Assembly: GCF_003700275.1 (NCBI RefSeq)
Contig: NZ_RBRE01000041.1
Span: forward strand, 84,093-148,092
Direction of reading: 5' to 3'
Length of the DNA: 64,000 nucleotides
Source of the DNA: Pseudomonas cichorii
GTDB taxonomy: Bacteria; Pseudomonadota; Gammaproteobacteria; Pseudomonadales; Pseudomonadaceae
The position numbers and the translations under genes were made by a program. Under the pieces are notes generated by a model. That model was not told the DNA's origin, ran no database searches, and saw only the letters and a program-made list of their open reading frames with translations. This document shows, piece after piece, positions 36,676 through 45,655 of this stretch. The stretch's first letter is position 1, and each line of letters starts with the position of its first letter.

Positions 36676-37206
36676 TTGACCACCATCGTTTCAGTGCGCC
36701 GCCACGGCAAAGTCGTCATGGCTGGCGACGGCCAGGTTTCCCTGGGCAACACCGTCATGAAAGGCAACGCGAAAAAAGTGCGCCGCCTGTATCACGGTGA
36801 AGTCATCGCCGGTTTCGCCGGAGCCACGGCTGACGCCTTCACGCTGTTCGAGCGTTTTGAAGGCCAGCTGGAAAAGCATCAGGGCCATCTGGTACGCGCC
36901 GCCGTCGAGCTGGCCAAGGACTGGCGTACCGATCGCTCCCTGAGCCGCCTGGAAGCCATGCTGGCAGTCGCCAACAAGGACGCCTCGCTGATCATCACCG
37001 GCAACGGTGACGTCGTGGAACCCGAAGACGGCCTGATCGCCATGGGTTCGGGCGGCGCCTTCGCCCAGGCCGCAGCCCGCGCCCTGCTGCTCAAGACAGA
37101 CCTGTCAGCCCGCGAGATCACCGAAACCGCATTGCACATCGCTGGCGATATTTGCGTGTTCACCAACCACAACATCACCATTGAGGAGCAGGACCTCGCT
37201 GAATAA
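36676..37206 (+). CDS. hslV: ATP-dependent protease subunit HslV
   Basis: 176 residues from TTG 36676, seven bases after GGAGA; the start gives [20 protein letters not shown]. The first Thr becomes the N-terminal nucleophile of this proteasome-beta-like peptidase once Met is removed. [20 protein letters not shown] and [15 protein letters not shown] are family motifs. Forms two stacked hexamers capped by HslU. Upstream ATG 36628 would block exposure of the Thr and is rejected. Confidence 0.95.
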   Translation: MTTIVSVRRHGKVVMAGDGQVSLGNTVMKGNAKKVRRLYHGEVIAGFAGATADAFTLFERFEGQLEKHQGHLVRAAVELAKDWRTDRSLSRLEAMLAVANKDASLIITGNGDVVEPEDGLIAMGSGGAFAQAAARALLLKTDLSAREITETALHIAGDICVFTNHNITIEEQDLAE

Positions 37207-37271
37207 GCCGCTGTCCGGCTGCGCGACCCGCAACCTGTCGACTTTTTTCTGCCCGAGGACCATCAATTACC

Positions 37272-38609
37272 ATGTCCATGACTCCCCGTGAAATCGTCCA
37301 CGAACTCAATCGCCATATCATCGGCCAGGACGATGCAAAGCGCGCCGTTGCCATTGCACTGCGCAACCGCTGGCGCCGGATGCAGTTGCCTGAAGAACTG
37401 CGTGTTGAAGTAACCCCCAAGAACATTCTGATGATCGGCCCGACCGGCGTCGGCAAGACCGAAATCGCCCGTCGCCTGGCAAAACTGGCCAACGCGCCGT
37501 TCCTGAAGGTCGAAGCCACCAAATTCACCGAAGTGGGCTATGTCGGCCGTGACGTGGAGTCGATCATCCGTGATCTGGCCGACGCCGCCATCAAGCTGCT
37601 GCGCGAGCAGGAAATCGTCAAGGTTCGTCATCGCGCCGAAGACGCTGCCGAAGACCGCATCCTGGATGCCTTGCTGCCACCGGCTCGTACCGGTTTCAGC
37701 GAAGAGCCGGTATCGGCCAGCGATTCCAATACCCGCCAGCTGTTCCGCAAGCGCCTGCGTGAAGGCCAGCTGGATGACAAGGAAATCGAGATCGAAGTCA
37801 ACGAAACCGTTGGTGTCGACATTTCCGCGCCACCGGGCATGGAAGAAATGACCAACCAGCTGCAAAGCCTGTTCGCCAACATGGGCAAGGGCAAGAAGAA
37901 AAGCCGCAAGCTCAAGGTCAAGGAAGCGCTCAAGCTGGTGCGCGACGAAGAAGCCAGCCGCCTGGTCAACGACGAAGAGTTGAAGGTCAAGGCACTGGAA
38001 GCCGTCGAGCAGCACGGTATCGTGTTCATCGACGAAATCGACAAGGTTGCCAAGCGCGGCAACTCCAGCGGTGTCGATGTCTCCCGTGAAGGCGTCCAGC
38101 GCGACCTGCTGCCGCTGATCGAAGGCTGCACCGTGAATACCAAGCTGGGCATGGTCAAGACCGACCACATCCTGTTCATCGCTTCGGGTGCGTTCCATCT
38201 GAGCAAGCCGAGCGATCTGGTGCCCGAGCTGCAAGGCCGTCTGCCGATTCGTGTCGAACTCAAGGCCCTCACGCCTCAGGATTTCGAGCGCATCCTCAGC
38301 GAGCCGCATGCTTCGCTGACCGAGCAATACCGCGAACTGCTCAAGACCGAAGGCCTGGGCATCGAATTTCAGCCTGACGGCATCAAGCGTCTGGCCGAGA
38401 TTGCCTGGCAGGTCAACGAGAAGACCGAAAACATCGGCGCCCGCCGTCTGCACACCCTGCTCGAACGCCTGCTTGAAGAGCTGTCGTTCAGCGCCGGCGA
38501 CATGGCCAGCAGCCCGGATGCAGCGCCGATCCTGATCGACGCCGACTACGTCAACAGCCACCTGGGCGAGTTGGCCAACGACGAAGACCTGTCGCGGTAT
38601 ATCTTGTAA
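37272..38609 (+). CDS. hslU: ATP-dependent protease ATPase subunit HslU
   Basis: 445 residues. AAA+ unfoldase of the HslVU heat-shock protease. Walker A GPTGVGKT lies at residues 56-63 and Walker B in [10 protein letters not shown]; the I domain (about 110-240) is Glu/Lys-rich. The C-terminal tail ending DLSRYIL is the part that inserts into HslV to activate it. Start 65 bp after hslV, probably one operon. Confidence 0.97.
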   Translation: MSMTPREIVHELNRHIIGQDDAKRAVAIALRNRWRRMQLPEELRVEVTPKNILMIGPTGVGKTEIARRLAKLANAPFLKVEATKFTEVGYVGRDVESIIRDLADAAIKLLREQEIVKVRHRAEDAAEDRILDALLPPARTGFSEEPVSASDSNTRQLFRKRLREGQLDDKEIEIEVNETVGVDISAPPGMEEMTNQLQSLFANMGKGKKKSRKLKVKEALKLVRDEEASRLVNDEELKVKALEAVEQHGIVFIDEIDKVAKRGNSSGVDVSREGVQRDLLPLIEGCTVNTKLGMVKTDHILFIASGAFHLSKPSDLVPELQGRLPIRVELKALTPQDFERILSEPHASLTEQYRELLKTEGLGIEFQPDGIKRLAEIAWQVNEKTENIGARRLHTLLERLLEELSFSAGDMASSPDAAPILIDADYVNSHLGELANDEDLSRYIL

Positions 38610-38611
38610 TA

Positions 38612-38690
38612 GCTGCACGTGGGAAGCTGCAAGCGCCAAGCTGCTTGTAGCTTCTTCACTTGAAGCTCGCAGCTTAAAGCTTGAGGCTCC
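38612..38690. repeat. Imperfect inverted repeat, AGCTnCAAGC family, copy 3
   Basis: The string runs through GAAGCTGCAAGCGCCAAGCT and TTGTAGCTTC into ACTTGAAGCTCGCAGCTTAA and fills the gap between hslU and the DUF971 gene. Wording matches the copies at 11481 and 13010. Confidence 0.65.
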
Positions 38691-38695
38691 CCTCT

Positions 38696-39073
38696 ATGTC
38701 ACCTATGCCCACCGCCATCGAGCTACACAAAGCTTCCAAAACCCTGACGCTCAAGTACGGGCCGGACGAGGTTTATCATTTGCCTGCGGAGTTTCTGCGG
38801 GTCCACTCGCCTTCTGCCGAGGTGCAGGGCCATGGCAAGCCGATCCTGCAATTCGGCAAGCTGGGGGTCGGCCTGAGCAAAATCGAACCTGCCGGGCAAT
38901 ACGCACTTAAACTGACCTTCGATGATGGCCACGACAGTGGGTTGTTCACCTGGGACTATCTCCATGAGCTGTCCAAGCGCCAGGAATCCTTGTGGGAGGA
39001 TTACTTGCTGGAGCTGCAAAAGGCCGGCAAATCCCGCGACCCTTCCGAGCAAGTCATCCGGCTTATGCTTTAA
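38696..39073 (+). CDS. DUF971 (GBBH-like N-terminal domain) protein
   Basis: 125 residues from ATG 38696 (ATG 38705 also possible). The whole protein is one DUF971 domain, the fold that forms the N-terminal part of gamma-butyrobetaine hydroxylase; typical features are LPAEFLRVHSPSAEVQGHG and LTFDDGHDSGLFTWDYLHEL. The biochemical role is unknown; related stand-alone proteins have been tied to iron-sulfur or P-loop scaffold partners. Conserved position downstream of hslVU. Confidence 0.88.
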   Translation: MSPMPTAIELHKASKTLTLKYGPDEVYHLPAEFLRVHSPSAEVQGHGKPILQFGKLGVGLSKIEPAGQYALKLTFDDGHDSGLFTWDYLHELSKRQESLWEDYLLELQKAGKSRDPSEQVIRLML

Positions 39074-39086
39074 CCACTGAAAAACG

Positions 39087-39110
39087 CTGACACACGCTCG
39101 TCAGTTTTTT
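39087..39110 (+). terminator. Rho-independent terminator after DUF971 gene
   Basis: CTGAC (39087-39091) and GTCAG (39100-39104) form a stem followed by TTTTTT, 14 bases past the stop. Upstream A residues can extend the pairing. Confidence 0.7.
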
Positions 39111-39160
39111 CCGCCGCCTACAAAAGTGCCTCTCGCCTCCAACAAGCTCTAGCCTGCCGT

Positions 39161-39189
39161 TTGACGTATTAGGAAGCGCTTTCTAATCT
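39161..39189 (+). promoter_or_regulatory. Putative phaC1 promoter with operator in the spacer
   Basis: TTGACG (39161-39166) and TAATCT (39184-39189) are spaced by 17 bases and read as a sigma-70 promoter. An 18-bp palindrome, TTAGGAAGCGCTTTCTAA (39169-39186, one mismatch), fills the spacer, so a bound dimer would compete with RNA polymerase. Its AAGCGCTT core resembles LacI-family sites; PhaD is another candidate by context. Prediction only. Confidence 0.5.
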
Positions 39190-39491
39190 GTTTTGTTTCA
39201 ATGTTCCGCGCAGCGGTCAATGACTGACGCTGCTTGCGATTTTTTGAAATCTCGCGTAACCAATGACTTTGGTAGATTCCCTGCATCCCGTCGATGCGCG
39301 AATAAGCAGTATGCAAAGCAGTGGTCACACGAAGCGCAGCTGTTCAGGCGCCTTCGCGGTAGCTTGCATCAACCCCGGGAATTGGCTGCCAAGCCATCAT
39401 CGGTCACACGAGCAGTAGTACTGGCGACTCGCCTGTGTCACTGGTTCACAGGGAAAGTCAGTACTCGTCTCAGGACAATGGAGCGTCGTAG
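39190..39491 (+). other. Long phaC1 leader, no gene
   Basis: About 295 bases lie between the putative promoter and phaC1. No credible ORF is seen. The segment has two CGGTCACACGA-like strings (TGGTCACACGA near 39321, TCGGTCACACGA near 39399) and ends with GGAG eight bases before the ATG. It may hold further regulatory sites. Confidence 0.4.
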
Positions 39492-41171
39492 ATGAGTAGC
39501 AAGAACAACGATGACCTGCAGCAGCATGCCTCTGAACACACCTTGGGTCTGAACCCGGTGGTTGGCTTGCGCCGCAAGGATTTATTGACCACCGCTCGCA
39601 TGGTTCTGCGCCAGGCAATCAAGCAACCGTTTCACAGCCTCAAACATGTCGCCCATCTGGGTGTTGAAATCAAGAACGTGATGTTCGGCAAGTCTGCGCT
39701 GCAGCCGGCCGCCGACGACAGACGCTTTGCGGATCCGGCCTGGAGCCAGAATCCGTTGTACCGTCGTTATCTGCAGACTTACCTGGCCTGGCGCAAGGAG
39801 CTGCATGACTGGATCGACGGCAGCAACCTCACGCCTCAGGACATCAGCCGTGGTCATTTTGTGATCAACCTGATGACCGAAGCCATGTCGCCGACCAATA
39901 CTGCCGCCAACCCGGCAGCGGTCAAACGGTTCTTCGAGACTGGCGGTAAAAGCGTGCTCGATGGTCTGTCGCACATGGCCAAGGATCTGGTGCACAACGG
40001 CGGCATGCCGAGCCAGGTCAACATGGATGCCTTTGAGGTCGGCAAGAACCTGGGCACCACCGAAGGTTCGGTGGTGTTTCGCAACGAAGTGCTGGAGCTG
40101 ATCCAGTACAAGCCCATCACCGAGCAGGTGCATGAACGGCCATTGCTGGTGGTGCCGCCGCAGATCAACAAGTTCTATGTCTTCGACCTGAGCCCGGAGA
40201 AGAGCCTGGCGCGTTTCTGCCTGCGCAGTAATGTGCAGACCTTCATCATCAGTTGGCGCAACCCGACCAAGGCGCAACGTGAATGGGGGCTGTCGACCTA
40301 CATCGAAGCGCTAAAGGAAGCCGTCGACGTGGTCACGGCCATCACCGGCAGCAAAGACATCAACATGCTCGGCGCCTGCTCGGGTGGCATTACCTGCACC
40401 GCCTTGCTGGGCCATTACGCCGCTCTGGGCGAACAGAAGGTGCATGCCCTGACGCTGCTGGTCAGCGTGCTGGATACCACGCTGGACACCGAAGTAGCCC
40501 TGTTCGTCGATGAGCAGACACTGGAAACGGCCAAGCGTCATTCCTATCAGGCCGGCGTGCTGGAAGGCCGCGACATGGCCAAGGTATTTGCCTGGATGCG
40601 TCCCAACGATCTGATCTGGAACTACTGGGTCAACAATTACCTGTTGGGTAACGAACCGCCAGTATTCGACATCCTGTTCTGGAACAACGACACCACTCGC
40701 CTGCCAGCCGCCTTTCATGGCGATCTGATCGAGATGTTCAAGAACAACCCGCTGACCCGCCCCAATGCGCTGGAAGTCTGTGGCACGCCGATCGATCTGA
40801 AGCAGGTCACCAGCGATGTGTTCTGTCTGGCGGGCACCAACGACCACATCACGCCCTGGGGCTCATGCTACAAGTCGGCACGGCTGTTTGGCGGCAAGAC
40901 CGAGTTCGTACTGTCCAGCAGCGGGCATATCCAGAGCATTCTCAACCCGCCGGGCAACCCCAAGTCTCGTTACATGACCAACACCGAGCTGCCTGCCGAA
41001 CCCTCGGCCTGGCAGGAAAACGGTACCAAGCATACCGACTCCTGGTGGCTGCACTGGCAAGCCTGGAAGACCGAACGCTCAGGCAAACTGAAAAAGGCTC
41101 CGACGACCCTCGGCAACAAGGCCTACCCCGCAAGCGAAGCTTCACCCGGTACATACGTTCACGAACGCTAG
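39492..41171 (+). CDS. phaC1: Class II poly(3-hydroxyalkanoate) polymerase 1
   Basis: 559 residues. It polymerises (R)-3-hydroxyacyl-CoA of medium chain length (C6-C14) at the surface of PHA granules. The lipase-like box holds the nucleophile Cys296 in GACSGG; the Asp and His of the triad lie in CLAGTNDHITPW and LSSSGHIQSILNPPGNPK. Length and the start MSSKNNDDLQQ are typical of class II enzymes in Pseudomonas. First gene of phaC1-phaZ-phaC2-phaD. Confidence 0.97.
   Translation: MSSKNNDDLQQHASEHTLGLNPVVGLRRKDLLTTARMVLRQAIKQPFHSLKHVAHLGVEIKNVMFGKSALQPAADDRRFADPAWSQNPLYRRYLQTYLAWRKELHDWIDGSNLTPQDISRGHFVINLMTEAMSPTNTAANPAAVKRFFETGGKSVLDGLSHMAKDLVHNGGMPSQVNMDAFEVGKNLGTTEGSVVFRNEVLELIQYKPITEQVHERPLLVVPPQINKFYVFDLSPEKSLARFCLRSNVQTFIISWRNPTKAQREWGLSTYIEALKEAVDVVTAITGSKDINMLGACSGGITCTALLGHYAALGEQKVHALTLLVSVLDTTLDTEVALFVDEQTLETAKRHSYQAGVLEGRDMAKVFAWMRPNDLIWNYWVNNYLLGNEPPVFDILFWNNDTTRLPAAFHGDLIEMFKNNPLTRPNALEVCGTPIDLKQVTSDVFCLAGTNDHITPWGSCYKSARLFGGKTEFVLSSSGHIQSILNPPGNPKSRYMTNTELPAEPSAWQENGTKHTDSWWLHWQAWKTERSGKLKKAPTTLGNKAYPASEASPGTYVHER
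39501..39511 (+). promoter_or_regulatory. Possible Crc/Hfq catabolite-repression site in phaC1 mRNA
   Basis: AAGAACAACGA begins seven bases after the A of the start codon and fits the A-rich AAnAAnAA motif bound by Hfq with Crc in pseudomonads. Crc control of phaC1 has been reported in P. putida, to my knowledge at this position. Binding here is inferred. Confidence 0.5.
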
Positions 41172-41320
41172 GCTGATGGAATACAAGCGAATGCACGCTG
41201 CCGGGTCCAGGACGGAAGTACCGGCAGCATGGGTTACGCAAACATGACCGGCACACCTCGGTCGATCTGGTAAAAGCGCAGGACGGCTTTCCCAGCGGTT
41301 TAACCAACAGGGCTTAGCGT

Positions 41321-42178
41321 ATGCCTCAACCGTTTGTTTTCCGCTCCATCGATCTGGACGGTCATACCATTCGCACCGCAGTGCGACCCGGCAAGAGTCA
41401 TCTGACCCCCTTGCTGGTGTTCAATGGCATCGGCGCCAACCTTGAGTTGGTGTTTCCGTTTGTCGACGCCCTGGACCCGGACCTGGAAGTCATTGCCTTC
41501 GACGTACCGGGTGTTGGCGGCTCCTCGACGCCCAGTCGCCCCTATCGTTTCCCCGGTCTGGCCAAGCTGGCCGCACGCATGCTCGACTATCTGGATTACG
41601 GCCAGGTCAATGCGATTGGCGTGTCATGGGGCGGAGCGCTGGCCCAGCAGTTCGCCCACGACTACCCGGAACGCTGCAGGAAACTGGTACTGGCCGCGAC
41701 CGCCGCAGGCATGGTCATGGTGCCGGGCAAGCCCCGTGTGCTGTGGTTGATGGCCAGCCCGCGTCGTTACATCCAGCCGTCCCATGTCATCCGCATTGCG
41801 CCGGAAATCTATGGCGGGGCGTTCCGCCGCGATCCGCATCTGGCCGCCAACCATGCGGCCAAGGTGCGTTCGTCCGGCAAGCTGGGTTACTACTGGCAAC
41901 TGTTCGCAGGCATGGGCTGGACCAGCATCCACTGGCTGCACAAGATCCATCAGCCGACGCTGGTACTGGCCGGCGACGACGATCCGCTGATTCCGCTGGT
42001 AAATATGCGCCTGCTGGCTTGGCGTATACCCAATGCCCAGCTACACATAATCGATGACGGTCATTTGTTTCTCATCACAAGGGCCGAAGCAGTGGCCCCC
42101 ATCATCATGAGTTTTCTGCAGCAGGAGCGCCAACGCGCTGTCATGCATCCACAGCCCACGCCCCCCAAGGGGCACTGA
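41321..42178 (+). CDS. phaZ: Intracellular mcl-PHA depolymerase
   Basis: 285 residues, alpha/beta hydrolase. It mobilises the granule polymer to 3-hydroxyalkanoic acids. The oxyanion-hole region is FNGIGANLELVFPF, the nucleophile Ser102 is in GVSWGGA, the acid lies in AGDDDPLIP and the His in IDDGHLF. No signal peptide, in keeping with a cytosolic granule-bound enzyme. It stands between the two synthases, as in other class II loci. Confidence 0.95.
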   Translation: MPQPFVFRSIDLDGHTIRTAVRPGKSHLTPLLVFNGIGANLELVFPFVDALDPDLEVIAFDVPGVGGSSTPSRPYRFPGLAKLAARMLDYLDYGQVNAIGVSWGGALAQQFAHDYPERCRKLVLAATAAGMVMVPGKPRVLWLMASPRRYIQPSHVIRIAPEIYGGAFRRDPHLAANHAAKVRSSGKLGYYWQLFAGMGWTSIHWLHKIHQPTLVLAGDDDPLIPLVNMRLLAWRIPNAQLHIIDDGHLFLITRAEAVAPIIMSFLQQERQRAVMHPQPTPPKGH

Positions 42179-42340
42179 TTCGACCTGTGGTACTCAAGCA
42201 AACAGGAAAGCTTCGAGAGTAATTCGCTTCACCGACTGCGCCCGGACCGGAGTGTCGTACAGCGCAGAACGACGCAAGCCGCCGGCACCGGGCCTGCGTC
42301 AGTCCATTGGTTGATGGCTTGACGAAGGAGTGTTGCCCTC

Positions 42341-44026
42341 ATGCGAGACAAATCAGCGAAGGTTGCCAATACCACACCGGCAACGTTCATAAATGCGCAA
42401 AGCGCCATTACCGGCCTGCGCGGCCGTGACCTGCTGCATACGCTGCGCAGCGTGGCCTCCCAAGGCTGGAAACATCCCCTTCGTAGTGCCCGGCATGCCC
42501 TGGCGCTGGGCAACCAGCTGGGCCGGGTGATGTTGCTGGGAGAAATGCCTCACACCCCCAACCCGCGCGACAGCCGCTTTGCGGACCCGACCTGGAGCCT
42601 CAACCCACTGTACCGCCGTGGCTTGCAGGCTTATCTGAGCTGGCAGCACCAGATCAAGCAGTGGATCGATGAAAGCGACCTGTCCAAGGATGACCGGGCC
42701 AGGGCGCATTTTCTCTTCTCGCTGATCAACGATGCGCTGTCACCGTCCAACACCCTGCTCAACCCGCTGGCCGTCAAAGAGCTTTTCAACTCCGGTGGCA
42801 GCAGCCTGCTCAAGGGCCTGGGTCACATGGCCGACGACCTGCTGCACAACAATGGCCTGCCCAGCCAGACCACCAAGGATGCCTTCGAGATCGGTCGTAC
42901 GGTCGCCACCACTGCCGGCTCCGTGGTGTTTCGCAATGATCTGCTGGAGCTGATCCAGTACAAGCCGATGAGTGAAAAGCAATACTCGCGGCCATTGCTG
43001 ATCGTGCCGCCGCAGATCAACAAGTTCTATATCTTCGACCTCAGCCCCGCCAACAGCTTTGTGCAGTACGCCCTGAAGAACGGCCTGCAGACCTTTGCCA
43101 TCAGTTGGCGCAACCCCGATGTCCGGCATCGCGAATGGGGGCTTTCCAGCTACGTCGAAGCCACCGAAGAAGCCATGAACGTCTGCCGGGCGATTACCGG
43201 TGCCCGCGAGGTCAATCTGCTGGGAGCCTGCGCCGGTGGCCTGACCATCGCCGCCCTGCAAGGCCATTTACAGGCCAAGCGCCAGATCCGCCGGGTCGCC
43301 AGCGCCACCTACATGGTCAGTCTGATGGACAGCCAGATAGAAAGCCCGGCCACTCTGTTCATCGACGAAGAAGCGCTTGAAGCGGCCAAACGCCGCTCGT
43401 ATCAACGTGGCGTGCTGGACGGCAGCGACATGAGCCGGATCTTTGCCTGGATGCGTCCCAACGACCTGATCTGGAGCTACTGGATCAACAATTACCTGCT
43501 GGGCAAGGCGCCGCCACCGTTCGACATCCTGTACTGGAACAACGACACCACGCGCCTGACTGCCGCGCTGCATGGCGACCTGCTGGATTTCTTCAAGCAC
43601 AACCCGCTCAGCCATGCGGGCGGCCTGGAAGTCTGCGGTACGCCCATCGACCTGCAAAAAGTCACGGTGGACAGCTTCAGCATTGCCGGCATCAACGACC
43701 ACATCACGCCCTGGGATTCGGTGTATCGCTCCACACTGTTGCTGGGCGGCGAGCGGCGCTTTCTGCTCGCCAACAGCGGGCATGTGCAAAGCATCCTCAA
43801 TCCACCGGGCAACCCGAAAGCCAACTTCGTCGAGAACAGCACGCTCAGCAGCGACCCACGGGCCTGGTATTACGATGCCAAACACCATGACGGCAGCTGG
43901 TGGCCAACCTGGCTGAAATGGATTCAAGAGCACTCCGGTACCCAGCACGAAACTCGCATAGAGCTGGGCAACGCCAATTACCCGGCAATGGAAGCAGCGC
44001 CGGGAACCTATGTGCATGTGCGTTGA
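42341..44026 (+). CDS. phaC2: Class II poly(3-hydroxyalkanoate) polymerase 2
   Basis: 561 residues, clearly paralogous to PhaC1 over the whole length apart from the first 25 residues. The nucleophile is Cys297 in GACAGG; Asp and His lie in SIAGINDHITPW and LANSGHVQSILNPPGNPK. PhaC2 usually differs from PhaC1 in chain-length preference and expression. The start follows AAGGAG at seven bases. Confidence 0.96.
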   Translation: MRDKSAKVANTTPATFINAQSAITGLRGRDLLHTLRSVASQGWKHPLRSARHALALGNQLGRVMLLGEMPHTPNPRDSRFADPTWSLNPLYRRGLQAYLSWQHQIKQWIDESDLSKDDRARAHFLFSLINDALSPSNTLLNPLAVKELFNSGGSSLLKGLGHMADDLLHNNGLPSQTTKDAFEIGRTVATTAGSVVFRNDLLELIQYKPMSEKQYSRPLLIVPPQINKFYIFDLSPANSFVQYALKNGLQTFAISWRNPDVRHREWGLSSYVEATEEAMNVCRAITGAREVNLLGACAGGLTIAALQGHLQAKRQIRRVASATYMVSLMDSQIESPATLFIDEEALEAAKRRSYQRGVLDGSDMSRIFAWMRPNDLIWSYWINNYLLGKAPPPFDILYWNNDTTRLTAALHGDLLDFFKHNPLSHAGGLEVCGTPIDLQKVTVDSFSIAGINDHITPWDSVYRSTLLLGGERRFLLANSGHVQSILNPPGNPKANFVENSTLSSDPRAWYYDAKHHDGSWWPTWLKWIQEHSGTQHETRIELGNANYPAMEAAPGTYVHVR

Positions 44027-44049
44027 AAGGCAGTAGATACCGATTGCGC

Positions 44050-44080
44050 TCATCCTGTGAGAGGGCGCTTGCTCGCGACA
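44050..44080 (-). repeat. Second REP family unit between phaC2 and phaD
   Basis: Reverse complement reads TGTCGCGAGCAAGCGCCCTC followed by TCACAGGATGA, nearly identical to 36495-36525 on the plus strand. Confidence 0.7.
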
Positions 44081-44109
44081 GCTTCATTACAAGCAAAAAA
44101 TACACAGCC

Positions 44110-44162
44110 GTAGGAGCGAATTCATTCGCGAACAAGCCTCTCGCGAATGAATTCGCTCCTAC
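44110..44162. repeat. Paired REP (REPIN-like) with 22-bp perfect arms
   Basis: The left arm (44110-44131) opens with GTAGGAGCGAATTCATTCGC and is exactly complementary to the right arm (44141-44162) across a 9-base loop. Such opposed REP pairs are common between Pseudomonas genes and depend on RAYT transposases encoded elsewhere. It could also end the phaC2 transcript or stabilise its 3' end. Confidence 0.88.
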
Positions 44163-44218
44163 AGGATTAATGAGGTTAACAGCCAGAAACCGCCCACATC
44201 CCCAAACAAGAAGACTGG

Positions 44219-44833
44219 ATGAAAACCCGCGACCGCATACTTGAATGTGCCCTGACGCTGTTCAATCAGCAGGGCGAACCCAATGTTTCCACCCTGGAAA
44301 TCGCCAACGAACTGGGCATCAGCCCCGGCAATCTCTACTACCATTTCCATGGCAAGGAGCCATTGGTGATGGGACTGTTCGAGCGTTTCCAGGCCGAGCT
44401 GGGCCCACTGCTCGATCCACCCGCCGACGCCCGCCTGAATGCCGAAGACTACTGGCTGTTCCTGCATTTGATCGTTGAGCGGCTGGCGCACTACCGGTTC
44501 CTGTTTCAGGACCTGTCCAACCTCGCCGGTCGCCTGCCCAAACTGGCCCGTGGCATTCGCAACCTGCTCAACTCGCTCAAGCGCACGCTGGCCTCGTTGC
44601 TGGCGCGCCTCAAGGCTCAGGGGCAACTGGTCAGCGAAACCCAGGCACTGGGGCAACTGGTGGAACAGATCACCATGAACCTGCTGTTCTCACTGGATTA
44701 TCAGCGCATTCTGGGTCGCGAAGGCGAGGTACGAGTGGTGGTCTACCAGATCATGATGCTCGTTACACCGCATCTGGTGCCGACATCGAGGCAAGCGGCC
44801 GAAGAGATGGCCATGCAGTATTTGAGCAGGTGA
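44219..44833 (+). CDS. phaD: TetR-family regulator PhaD of the pha locus
   Basis: 204 residues. The N-terminal HTH is typical (RILECALTLFNQQGEPNVST, then LEIANELGISPGNLYYHF, residues 7-46); the C-terminal helical domain binds ligand. In P. putida PhaD activates the phaC1 and phaI promoters and probably senses an acyl-CoA intermediate; the same role is inferred here from position. It begins after two repeat elements, 192 bp past phaC2. Confidence 0.94.
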   Translation: MKTRDRILECALTLFNQQGEPNVSTLEIANELGISPGNLYYHFHGKEPLVMGLFERFQAELGPLLDPPADARLNAEDYWLFLHLIVERLAHYRFLFQDLSNLAGRLPKLARGIRNLLNSLKRTLASLLARLKAQGQLVSETQALGQLVEQITMNLLFSLDYQRILGREGEVRVVVYQIMMLVTPHLVPTSRQAAEEMAMQYLSR

Positions 44834-44834
44834 A

Positions 44835-44857
44835 CCCGACCTGTCGAACAGGCCGGG
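44835..44857. terminator. Hairpin between convergent phaD and phaF
   Basis: CCCGACCTGT and ACAGGCCGGG pair with a single A-C mismatch on plus (G-U on minus) around CGA. No U run, so it is only a likely transcript end for either gene. Confidence 0.4.
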
Positions 44858-44877
44858 CTGGAGCTTACAACCTGTGA

Positions 44878-45645
44878 TCAGCCCTGACTGGCTGGCGGCG
44901 TCGGCGCAGGTGGCGTCGAAGGCGCTGCTGGAGAAGCCGCAGGTGCTGCCGAGGCTGCCGGCTTGGCCGCAGGTTTGGCTGCGGGTTTGCGGGCAGCAGG
45001 TTTTTTCGGTGCAGCGGGCTTGGCTGCCGACTTGGCCTTGTTAGCCGTGGCGGTAGCTGCCTTGTTTGCTGCATCGACCGGCTTGGCGGCGGCTTTCTTG
45101 ACAGCAGGTTTAGCCGCTGCAGTTTTGCTCGCAACCTTGTCCGCAGTCTTTTCTACAGTTTTCGCTGCAGCCTTGACCAGTGGTTTTGCGGTGCTTTTAG
45201 GGGCCGTCGCACGGGATGCAACCGGCTTGGCCTTGGCACCGGTCAGTTGCTCGATCTGACGAGTCAGTTGATCGACCTTGCTGTGCAGTGCCTGCACTTC
45301 GTTACGACTCGGCACACCCAGGCGCGAAATGGCACTGTTCAGACGCTTGTCGAACGCGCCTTCGAGTTCATTCCATTTGCCCAGTGCAAGGTCCTTGACG
45401 TCACCGACACGGGACTTGGCCGCCTTCGCAGTATCCTTGGCAGTGTCGAGTTGCTTCTCGGCTTCTACCTTGGTCTGCTTCTCGGCCTTTTCGCCGTCTT
45501 TTACCAGTGTTTCAAATAGCTTACTGCCGTCATTGCTGATCTTGGAGTAAGCGCCCAAACCAGCCAGCCAGATCTGGCGAGAGTATTTTTCAACCTCGCC
45601 AATCCAGGAGCTGCCTTCTTTTTCAACTTTTTTCTTGCCAGCCAT
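44878..45645 (-). CDS. phaF: Phasin PhaF, granule and nucleoid-associated protein
   Basis: 255 residues from ATG 45645, with AAGGAG upstream. The N-terminal 140 residues are the phasin domain (SSWIGEVEKYSRQIWLAGLG, amphipathic helix, then the coiled coil SKVDQLTRQIEQLTG). The C-terminal 110 residues are histone H1-like with many AAKP and KPAA motifs that bind DNA. PhaF coats granules and helps divide them between daughter cells. Co-transcribed with phaI, ten bases downstream of it. Confidence 0.95.
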   Translation of the reverse strand: MAGKKKVEKEGSSWIGEVEKYSRQIWLAGLGAYSKISNDGSKLFETLVKDGEKAEKQTKVEAEKQLDTAKDTAKAAKSRVGDVKDLALGKWNELEGAFDKRLNSAISRLGVPSRNEVQALHSKVDQLTRQIEQLTGAKAKPVASRATAPKSTAKPLVKAAAKTVEKTADKVASKTAAAKPAVKKAAAKPVDAANKAATATANKAKSAAKPAAPKKPAARKPAAKPAAKPAASAAPAASPAAPSTPPAPTPPASQG

Positions 45646-45655
45646 CCTGCTCTCC

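Noticed and set aside
41172..41320. Possible gene between phaC1 and phaZ
   Set aside because: Only 149 bp without a credible start; read as intergenic.
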